In this document: piece by piece, positions 12,274 through 21,800 of the stretch
Layout of the letters: every line of letters begins with the position of its first letter
How positions within the stretch are numbered: the first letter of the stretch is position 1
DNA from: JAAEPI01 sp965212145
Lineage (GTDB): Bacteria; Bacteroidota; Bacteroidia; Cytophagales; Cyclobacteriaceae
Assembly (NCBI GenBank): GCA_965212145.1
Contig: CBDBUY010000004.1
Span: 124,001-188,000, forward strand
Direction of reading: 5' to 3'
Length of the DNA: 64,000 bases
The notes under the pieces: generated by a model
What the model saw: only the letters and a program-made list of their open reading frames with translations
What the model was told of the DNA's origin: nothing
Database searches by the model: none
Position numbers and translations under genes: made by a program

Positions 12274-12377
12274 TGAGCTACAGTCGAAACTCCGAGCATC
12301 CACCTTAAAGCCCCCTATACCACTCCCCTACATAATCCCCTACATAAACCCCTTTAGGGATTTTAAACTGTAGCTCA
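12274..12377. repeat. MITE-like element, TGAGCTACAGT family, copy 2
   Basis: A perfect 11-bp terminal inverted repeat, TGAGCTACAGT (12,274-12,284) and ACTGTAGCTCA (12,367-12,377), bounds a 104-base element whose inside is C-rich (CCCCTACATAATCCCCTACAT) on one strand. The copy at 5,433-5,543 shares termini, length and internal pattern. Confidence 0.75.
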
Positions 12378-12829
12378 CATGCTGATAAGCGCCCTACTAA
12401 TCGAGCAGTCTGGCCTGCTGAATTGAAAGAACACGCAAACACACCATCTTGCAGAACACCAAAGATGGACCAGAGCACCTCCTGCCCCTCGCGCGTTCCT
12501 GACAGGTGGGCACCATGACAAGCAAGGCAATCACGAAAGGCGAGTATCTCAATAACGTCTGGAATGAAAATTGATGCGGCGTGCCATCAGAACAGCTGCT
12601 ATTTCTAGCTAATTAAACACGACAATAACATGATGCCCCTTGCCTTGTCACTTGCAAAAGGAATGGTACCATGGCTGCAATACTCAAATTCCAGTACAAA
12701 TTGAGAAAATCTCTGGCGAACTTGACTCAAGCTTCACGGCACACAGGCATACCTTGCTACTACTTTGACAGGCCTTTCACCAAGGCCTCACGACGGAGCC
12801 CAAGCCAAAGCCTCTGCTCTTACAGGGAG

Positions 12830-12945
12830 ATTAAACAATATTAGGGCTATTAGGGTTCTATCGGGGCTATATGGGGATAATGGAAATAAAATGGAAACTA
12901 ATGTGGTATATTGGGGTCATTGGGGTTAGAATGGGTGCGTGGCAA
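12830..12945. repeat. Single arm related to the 61-62 kb AT-rich repeat
   Basis: Units such as TATTAGGGCTATTAGGG and GGGGATAATGGAAATAAAA, plus ATGGAAACTA, repeat the vocabulary of the right arm at 61,890-62,110. No partner arm is present here. Confidence 0.5.
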
Positions 12946-13800
12946 CCTCTGGGTTACAAGGTCTCTCTTCTTGGGGTTGTCGGCTCAACCGGCACTCTCG
13001 ACCCCTCGAGACGGGCGTTCCAAATACGACAAGGAAACCTGCTGATGATGACTCAGCATAACAAGACATATTCTCACCACGGCAAGAAATTCACAAAAGC
13101 TGCACGACAATGCACCATCTATTGCTTTTTGCTGCGCTCGACTGCATGCTTCCAGGAACGCCCAAGGCTCCAAAAGCTTCAGCATAACACGACCCCAGTA
13201 GATCCCTGTCAATGTCAGCAAAAACCTGTCGTAGCGACAAAAGACCTGTCATGGTACCCGAACCCTGCTCCCCCTTGATGGTACAATCGTCCTTTACAAC
13301 TGCTTGCCAAGGCTGCTGCGAGTGCGCCAAACAATGCAAGGTCGCCAGGTGAAGTGCCACAGCGGATGGCAGCAAAGCCTTCAGGGCAGGCTAAGCCATG
13401 TATTCTTGTTAGAATCCGCACTAGAGCTATAAAGTGGTGCGAGCACCTCTGCCAGCACGAGGCGCGTTGCGTCGACCAGAGCTGCCAGCGGTGGCTGGAA
13501 TGCACTAACCTCCCAGCGGAGCAATTTGCAGGCATGCACGGATACAAAGGGTGCATGAATTGGATTTTCACAATGCGCCTGTTTCGAAATTGTCTCCCTC
13601 ACCTACATGGCTTGAAATCGACACTACTGGGATCTCAGCGGCATTTTGACTGAGAGCAACACCCACACTAACTCCGGCAGCGACGAGCTTGCCAGCCTTG
13701 GAGTTCTACGTGTTTGCATGATTCTGCATGTAACAATGGAGCGGCTTGGCAACTCTGGCAATTGCGAGTAGGCTCGGCATTGTGAGATTGAAAGGCATGC
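12946..13800. other. Mostly unassigned sequence
   Basis: One weak minus-strand coding trace near 13.2 kb; otherwise no motif or repeat was seen. Confidence 0.4.
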
Positions 13801-13801
13801 A

Positions 13802-13990
13802 TCACACACGCTTCCTAAACAGAAAGACAATAAGGAGAGCTCGCCTCTCAATGCTCTTAGCTTTAGCCGGACCCCTCCCGAGCGGCTGAGTGGCTGGCTT
13901 AGTTGCGAATGTTGACAGCGCCTCCTTCAAGAAGCCAAAGCCAGAATTCACCTCAGCATGGCGGTTTGCGGCTGCGAAAACCTTCAGACA
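13802..13990 (-). CDS. Unassigned coding-like exon
   Basis: The minus frame reads ACLKVFAAANRHAEVNSGFG and FLKEALSTFATKPATQPLG, a protein-like composition without a known motif. Another candidate nearby (about 13,250-13,140) reads GLLSLRQVFADIDRDLLGS. Either may belong to a gene between the trypsin and hydrolase genes. Confidence 0.2.
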   Translation of the reverse strand, partial: CLKVFAAANRHAEVNSGFGFLKEALSTFATKPATQPLGRGPAKAKSIERRALLIVFLFRKRV

Positions 13991-14548
13991 AGCGCCCACC
14001 AATTTGCAGATGTACCTGACGGCAGGTTTTGTTTGCGCGAGCTACATGAAGCTGGCGGTCACTTTTGATCTCTTGCCACAGCAGCATGTGCATGCGCCAG
14101 TGGTTAGCGCCCCATCTTGCAGCCATCACACAGCCAGGAAGCTCTCTGGGACCTCTTAACTGCCCAAAAGGAGCACGGAGTAATATGAGAATTCCTGTGC
14201 GGTTGGAAATGAGTAGCTGCCTTTGTCAAGAAGTTCCTTTGAGAGAACCCCCTGCATGCTTGACAGATGTCTCTTTGCTGGTCCCATTAGGACGAAGCAC
14301 GCCAGTGCCTGTACAAGAAGCCTTCGCTTTATCAAGCGCGGCCCCGTCTATGAAAGGTTTGCCAGAGATGGCGATGTCTGTGCGGGCAGATCCAAAAGTG
14401 GAGCTGCAGCAAAAAGAAATTGGTGAGCTCCACAAGCCCAAGAAAACTTACTTATGTCGCCGAGGTGTCACTGCTGAATTCATCTAGTGAGGATGTAGAA
14501 ATATTCTGTCAAAAGTCTTTCTGAAAATTAGGGCAAGGACAAACCTAG

Positions 14549-14620
14549 TCACTTGAGCTTGGAGAGAAGTGCTTCTGCCTTCTCTGGCTTGTCAAGACCA
14601 GGACCTTTCCAAGCTCTCCA
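14549..14620 (-). CDS. Possible terminal exon of an unknown gene
   Basis: The minus strand reads GPGLDKPEKAEALLSKLK and then a stop at 14,549. This is a typical charged helical C-terminus, preceded by a possible AAAG acceptor. It is too short to assign. It could be a terminal exon of the trypsin locus, a downstream gene or chance. Confidence 0.2.
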   Translation of the reverse strand, partial: WRAWKGPGLDKPEKAEALLSKLK

Positions 14621-14720
14621 TTAACACATTGACATGCAGCTAAGGCTTCGCCGATTCATCTGCGTCCTCGAATTTTGTTGATTTTACAGCCATTGTCATG
14701 TGATTCATTGAATTCTACAG

Positions 14721-14760
14721 GCTCGGGAAAGAAACCTTTACAGACGAAAGCTTCCCGAGC
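14721..14760. terminator. Hairpin downstream of the trypsin-CUB gene
   Basis: GCTCGGGAA (14,721-14,729) and TTCCCGAGC (14,752-14,760) form a perfect 9-bp inverted repeat with a 22-base loop, 55 bases past the trypsin stop codon. A role in 3' end formation is conjecture. Dinoflagellate 3' signals are not well defined. Confidence 0.25.
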
Positions 14761-14814
14761 CGACGCCACGCCACGATCTGACGCTGCTGACAAGGGTAAG
14801 CCGCCACGAGTTTC

Positions 14815-16751
14815 TCATGGCTTCGCCTGATCATTTGCCTGATCACTGCTTGGGCAAATTTTCCAGCCGCTGGCCACAACCGAGCCATCCGCATACCAGT
14901 AAATGGTGGTGTCCGGGACCACCCCTTCCGGACCCACTAATCCCGAGTAGGCCTTGCAATTGACGAGAAGATTGTCATAGCCTGCCTCGGTGGTGAAACT
15001 TTCCACTGAGATTGGCACGGCTGCCGAGGTGTTCACCGCAATGGTGCAGTCCTCAGCTGAGTCGCTGACAACGGTCAGTACGAGCCTGCCATATTCAGAC
15101 AAACCCAATCTTACACTACACTGGATTGGGTACAGCAACGTCAAAGTCACTTCACGTTTCGAGTTAATCCGAAAGGCCAGACAGGATGAAAGAACCATAG
15201 AGCAACCAAGCATCTTCTTTGTTGCTGTAGTTTCCCGGGTACCCAGGACTGACAATACAGTTTGAATCATCCATCGAGCAGGCGCCTTTGAGCACCGCCC
15301 ACATGGCATTTCCAAAGTCAATATCTCTGGATGTTTCGTCGCTGGTGTCGGAGGGTGTCACTTTGCCATTGATCACATCATGGATCCAGCCCAAGGCTGA
15401 GGAAACTCGCGAGTACACGCCTGGATAGCCCTCCAGGGCACACCCATCGCCCCAAGAAGTAACGCCTCGCACAATGTAGTGCCCAGCCACTTCGCACACC
15501 AGAGGTCCGCCACTGTCGCCCTGGCATGTGTCCGTGATGCCCTTATCGGAGTTTCCAGTAGCGCAGAGCATGGAAGCAGTCACGCTCTCGTTGTGGCTAG
15601 CGTAGTCCTCCTCGCACTCCTTGTTGCTCAGCAGCGTAACCTGAGCCACAGCTGACAGGCAACATCAACAACTACCAGCAGCTGTTACTAGCTCTGGATG
15701 TCAAGACGCACGGAATTAAGGGACGTCATCCATGCTAAACATGAACACCTCGAATGGCAATACTGGGGGCAGTGCCGGTGCTTCTTGGAGAACTTCCGGC
15801 ATTGGTCCTGCTGCTATAGCAAGCGAACATGCGCTACAAGCACTTTGAGTTAATTGAACTTCCCTTGTCCCTCAGGCGGAAAACTGTTTTTGATTTTCTT
15901 AAAGCAGCTGCTCCTGACGACATCAGAGTGCCCCAGCCAGTGATGCTACACTCTGCTCCAGCCAAATCTGTGTCTTCGTCCATGGTTGGCAAGCAAGCGA
16001 CGCCGATGCACTCATTGATTGGCATTGGCTTGTCCAGCTCCTTAGTCAGACAGCTTAACCACAATTGAGAGCTTCGAACTCCACTATCGCTAGTCAGGCC
16101 AACAATTGGCAAGCAACTACCAAAGCCAGGTCAAAGTCCGAGTCAGCTGCTTTGTCGTATTGCGGATGGCTGAAAACTTGTTTGATGCGACGCTCGACTG
16201 ACTGTCCGCTAATAGCCTCATCATCTGAGTACTGCTTCCAGTCTCCTGCAACTATTCTGAGCTTCCGCATCTTGCACACATTCATGTTCTCGACGCAATG
16301 GGCGGCCGTCAAGACCCAGCCAGGAGCGATCAACGTCCCCCCACAAAAAGCGGCTGCAGGGCCATTATCTGCCCGAGCACTTCGCAGGCTTACCTGCCAT
16401 CTCCACGCACACTGATCTGCATCTTTGCCATGTACGATCCTGGTTCTGCGGCCCTTCCTCCAGGCACATGATGAAACTTTACTTGAGCTAGTCGGGGGGG
16501 AAGTGATTGGAGCATAGACTTTGATTCCCATCCCGCCTTATGGGGCCTCCGAGGATGCCACACTGAGTAAAGTCACGTGTGTCCAGCTCACTGCCTACAC
16601 CCTCCTCCACCTGGCCATCTACCTGGGCCGCCACCTGCTGGCTGCCCCGCAGATTGCCAGATTGACTGACAGGATCCTCTGATGCCACAGTCAGCAGGGT
16701 CAGCAGACAGCTCACCACGGTGGCAAAACTTCGCAACATGGCAGATTGCAC
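14815..16751 (-). CDS. Secreted trypsin-type serine protease with C-terminal CUB domain, four or more exons
   Basis: The start at 16,751 opens a signal peptide (MLRSFATVVSCLLTLLTVAS) and a pro-region. The protease domain begins with RIVHGKDADQCAWRWQVSL. It has the histidine in VLTAAHCVE, the aspartate in DSDFDLALV, CSITGWGTL and the serine in CQGDSGGPLVC. The aspartate six residues before the serine predicts trypsin-like cleavage after Arg/Lys. VTSWGDGCALEGYPGVYSRV closes the domain. After a linker, CIVSPGYPGNYSNKED and CTIAVNTSAAVPISVESFTT, then DNLLVNCKAYSG and SVVASGWKIC, form a CUB domain that reaches the stop. Introns lie near 16.1, 15.75 and 15.15 kb. A run of seven G at 16,494-16,500 shifts the frame between the pro-region and the protease domain; six would keep it open. 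Confidence 0.85.
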
Positions 16752-16979
16752 AGTTTACACAGCATGCACTCTGGATCTACTTCTGAGACCCCTGAGAAGA
16801 CAAAAGGGCCAACATGAATCATGAGCCATGCCAGGTGTTCAATGACTTCCGTGTCAACTTCTGGTGATGTTGGGTCTGTGACGGAAACATGTCAGTCGGC
16901 GTCGTAAGGACCAAACAGCACGCATCTTGGGCACCACGCGACTATCAGCCTGGACAGCAATCACGATTTATGGCACAAC

Positions 16980-18860
16980 ACAAACCCCAAACGGATCACA
17001 TCTGCAAGATGGGCCTCCGGGTCAGCCTGAGTAGCCGCGTCCGATCCTTGACCTCCACACTCAGCACTTATATAGTGGACTGACAGCGAGGCAGGACCAT
17101 TGCAGGACCCACATTGCAAACCGGCAAATCTCTCCGTGCAGCGTGACACGTTAGCACCTCCCTGGAATGGACATGCTGGCAGGCATGTGCAAATGCTAGG
17201 TCAAACCAGGCCTGATGCCACAAAGACTTCCAAGCACCGGTTGCGAAGGGCACGAGAGACCTTGAAAGGCAGTTCCGGAGCAGGTGGTGTCACAAATAAT
17301 GCTGAGCATGCGGCAGTTGCAATGGAACCTCCTGTTGTCAGCGTAAAGAAGATCCGGAAGTCGGGATGAGGCCTCAATCACCAGCGGTCGGTTCCAAGCA
17401 CCAAAACTACCAAGAGGTACATGAGATGTGCGCCAAATGAGCCTCTCCTCTCCGGATTCCGTCAGCCTCAACTGTTCAAGCTGTTGAGATGCTAAACTCC
17501 ACATGGAAGATCATGCAAGGGTCCTCCGAGGATGTGGCAACAGAAAGCCGCCTGGTTCCAACAGCGAGTTTAGGCGATCTAGGACTGCCGGGGCTGCCTG
17601 AGGTATGCCAAGTTTCAGCAAGACTTGCACCTTCTCCCGAACAATTCTGGGCCCTCTGCTTGTTCTGCATGGGAAAGCAAGACCCAACTTCCTTCCAGCA
17701 TTGCAGTCACCAGAGGCCCATCCACCTGCAGGCTGTTCTCTCGTGTCTCGTGGCTTCCGAGTGTTTTTCAGCACTATAGGGCAAGCACCCACTCAAAACG
17801 TCCTGCCGAGTTCATCCGTGCCCTGCCGGTCTGCAAAGAGAAAAAGGGGCCACGTCTTTCGATGTTTTTTACCGCGAAAGGCCTTGCTGACGAGAGCAGC
17901 TTTGCAGCTTCGCCCAGAACCTCCTTCAGGTTGAACCCCTTAATACCATCCATGAATATCCTGCATTCCACCCTTGGGTCCTGGGAATTGGTCTCATGGC
18001 CGGCTGCCTGCAGCCTTGAACCAGGATCTAAGATATGGTCTATGCTTCGATTCCACAATGGATGAACTGTAATGTCGAGGTCTCGGCTGTGCGACCAGCG
18101 CCTCTGCCTGGAGCAGCCAAACGAGTCTAGCGCTGCGTGAGGCACGAGTCCAGTGAAAAACCTACCTGGGCCAACATCTCCTGGAGTGGGGCCTTGCCGG
18201 TTTCCAGAGCAAAGAAGGGAGTGCAAAAGCATTTAGCCTTCTTGTCCAGACTCGCTTCCAACAGGCTGCTCTGCCTGAAGGGAGGCTGACCAACTGACCG
18301 AAAGCTACAGACCTAGGGGAGGCTGCCTGAAGCATTCATCAGCTTTCACACGACTGGCAGCCGCAGTCGGCAGGCCCTCCTGCCAGGCAAAATCGGAGGC
18401 GTCTCCCTTGGCATGGCCTTATAGCAAAACTTGGGAGTTCTCGCTTTTGGGTCCATGGCCTGGGCTCTTCTAATTCCGAAGGCTGCTGAAGCGATGAACT
18501 TCGCAAGCTGTCGCAGGAGGCTCCGGGCGTCCACCTGCTATACCGGCTTCTGTGACCCGTGAACAGGCCTTTATAGATACTCTCTCAATGCCTAGCACAC
18601 ATTCAACCGAACCTGCTCAAAGCAGCCCAGGAGTTCGCTGGCATCCATGGCCGGGGTCAGCGGAACCTTCCACTTTCTTCCTGCATGCGAAAATGTCGTG
18701 GGCAGCTTTGCCTCTTGCAGTGGCATCTGTGCCATGGCCTTGGCTGCAAAATGAGTTCAAGTGACAATGGCAAAAGCCACTTTGAAGCTCAGCGGCCGCC
18801 AGCCATCTCACCAGACTGTGCTTCCCAGCACCGGGCCCGCCCACCAGTAGGAGAGGCCTG
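16980..18860 (-). CDS. MDN1: Midasin: AAA6 module exons
   Basis: Pieces in order: RPLLLVGGPGAGKHSL (18,860-18,805), a P-loop in which the residue after the lysine is histidine instead of Ser/Thr, which may weaken nucleotide binding; TPAMDASELLGCFEQV (18,660-18,608), matching the AAA6-specific SAMDxTELLGGFEQV; MNSAGRFEWVLA (17,835-17,790), matching the GxFEWVDS box; APAVLDRLNSLLEPGGFLLP (17,605-17,545), matching NPSVLDRLNALLEPGG; PDFRIFFTLTTGG (17,370-17,325), the sensor strand; and VSRALRNRCLEVFVASG (17,270-17,213), the arginine finger. A further coding-like piece (PEAHLADVIRLGF, 17,070-16,980) may begin the linker. The module is complete, but nothing recognisable as the long linker, acidic region or MIDAS domain follows before the trypsin gene. 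Confidence 0.82.
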
Positions 18861-21800
18861 GTGCTCAAAGCAAAGGCAGCTAAGGACACAGCATCTCACA
18901 GACCACCAGAACTCTGACCCACAGGTCCCTCTTTTTTTTCATGTCTCATGGGAAATCTTCTTGGATGCCGGAATCTTGTTGCGTCGGAGGATGTCCTCCT
19001 CGCAAGCTTCAACCGCAGCTCGCTCCAGCACGATGATGTCAGGTAGGAAGCCCGAACCTCGGCCGTACAGCTCAAATCGCAGGAACTCCTCTTTGGAAGC
19101 CTGAACAAGCTCTGATAGGTGGGCAATGTTGCGGATCCGCACAGGGACTCCATCCACCACAAAGGCTTTGAGGCGAGCATTTCTAACATCCTGAAAGCCC
19201 AAGTTGACCGTGTGTGCCAGCACGTAGGACAGGACGACCACCTGCTCATCTGGGAACTCACGTTCCCGAGAGTCCATGATCTCTGAAAGTCCATTGCAAC
19301 GCTCTTTGCGCCACTTATCCCCAAAGGTGGCACGTAGGTATTGCTGGGACAGCACCACAAAGACGAGGCCACCGATAATGCAGTAGTCAAGCAGCCATGG
19401 AGCTTCTTTCTCTACGGACACGAGTGGCTCCTGCGGACATAGCTGCAAGGTGATGGATAGCCTCTTGCCCTGACGCATTATCTCAGCTTCCAGCTCTTCG
19501 CCAACAAACTTCTCTATAGCAACATACGGAAACGGAACTCGGTCGTGGCGTGAAGTGCCACAAATGAATGGAACACAGCCATCGTTGCCGACTGACACAC
19601 CGATAAGTGACAGAAGCACATCACCTTTCTGCAGAACCTTGGCATTAGATGTTGTGGGATCGACAGACTTCACGATAACACCACTTTGTCCGTTGCTCAG
19701 GCCCACAGCACGCCTCATGCCAGCGTTTTCAAGTTTCTGTGCAGAGAAACGCCCGTGTCCGAAAGCCGTCACTCTGATGGGCGTTGGATCCTCAGACTGG
19801 TTTTTTGTGCTTGCAGCGGCCTTTAGTCTCCGCCAGGCTGTAAGGAATTTCTCCACGACACTGACTGGTATGATGAAGCCGATGTTCTCCGTGGAGCCAT
19901 CCTTCAGGGACTCGTAAGCGACGCCCACGCAGGAGCCTGGAGCAAGCAACAAGTCTGTTGACACATTTAGGAAAATGTTTCTTTCGTCAAGTGGAACCTC
20001 CTGCAACCAAGGCTGGCCCGCCAGAGTTGCCAGGATTCACGGCAGCATCGATCTGAATCACCAAGCGGTTTCTCCATGGATCTGGATTGTCCTCGTAGTC
20101 CACCCGACTTACCACCCCCTTTGTCACAGACAGATTGTCCCCGCCAGTGGGATACCCGACGCAGACCACTTCAGAGAACAGTGCGGGAACATCGTGGCAG
20201 AATTTCTGTGCCGTGGCGCCTTGCCAGAACGTCTCATCTCGGACTGTGAGAAGCGCCAGGTCGCAGTCCGTGGCGCGGGCAAGGACCTCGGCCTCATATT
20301 TCTGGTCGTCTCCTCGCTTTCGCACCTCCTCGCAACCATCAAGAAGGCAAAAAAACACAATTGCATTGAGGTTGAATCAGGCAAGCGGCAATACAGCTGG
20401 CATGCGCAACGCAGTGCCGATTCGTGAGCAGCAGCCGCTCTTTCAGGCATAGCACAAAGGCTGTGGAAGTGGAGGATTGCTGCCTTGCAAGTGAAACAAA
20501 GTTCCTTTGCTGAACGTGCCGCAGTCATGGACTCATTCTGCTCTGGCCTCTTTGTCGTCCAAGGCATGGAGTAGTTCCTGGGTCGGCTCATTGGCATCTG
20601 CGAAACTCGCTGGCGGCTTGGCAGCCAAGTCTCGGTTTCAGCTCCCGGCAGAAGAGTTTGACCACGGAGGTGCCTGGGCACTCGCAGAGCAAGGCATGCT
20701 GCAGCTTGTTCGCATGAAGGCGAGCCAAGTGGCCTTCAAGCAGCGCACTGATGTTTCCCCAAAGGTCCTGGCGGCATGCTATCACACACCCACCCAACAA
20801 AGTAGCAGAGCAAGATGTCCATCACAAGCACCGAGGGAGCTGAATCAGCACAAGTTGCAACAACCTTCTCTTTGTCGGGATGCGTGAGGGCAGGATGGGG
20901 CGGGCGTATGATGCTTCATGGGCCCGTTTACTGTAGCAGCTGCCTAGTAGCAGCTCTCTCCTTGGCATCGTTGCGACGGTAGCGCTTGGCACTTTGGCCA
21001 GCTTCGTCAGAATCGTCACCCATGGCTCTGGCAGGCCTTTGACTTTGAATACTTTAGGTAACGCTTACGACGCTTACGCTGGCTTCAACGAAGTTGCTTT
21101 CCAAATGGCGTTCTAGCAAAAACACACGATTTTTGTGGACGTTTCAGTTGAAGCCTTTCTGAGTTCTGAGATGGCTGCAAGACCGACACAGGGGAACGAC
21201 ACTCTGCAGACACGCTTCCGAGACTTCACACCAGTGAGGTCCGGTAAGTGGTGGGCCACTTCAGCTCTTCTGACACTGCATGCGACATTGCATGTAGAAC
21301 ATCGGACTGACCTCACAAAAAGAAAGCAGGACCGGCACCCAGCCAGGGTGCTGCAGAATGCTGTAGATTCTGAGATGGTCTCCCGCCAAGGCTGTGAGAT
21401 GCGGAACGTGCCGCAGGTGCTCCGAAGCACTCAAACCTGGCTGAATCGAAGGGAAGTCATTTCGGGGCTTGTGTCAACAAGGCCTCGCAGGTCATCGACT
21501 CGGAGGGGTCGGCGGAGCAAAGCTGATCCCACCTGCAGTTACTCTGTTCTTCTGCGCTGACTTCTGCACTTGGCACAGAAGCTCACGGTATCTCACAGTT
21601 CCTTGGCTAAACCTATTCGGCTTTTCTGCGGGTGCTGGGTCGAGGTTCCTCGTTGGGTTGACTGTTGTCAAGCTAACTGTCCAAATCTATAATTTCTTTT
21701 GCTGCACAACGCGTTCCCAGTTAAACGATGGGAACACTGCGGTTCAAACACCTTTGTCAGCTTTGCTGGGCTGGGCAATCATTAGCTGTTCTTTGACAGC

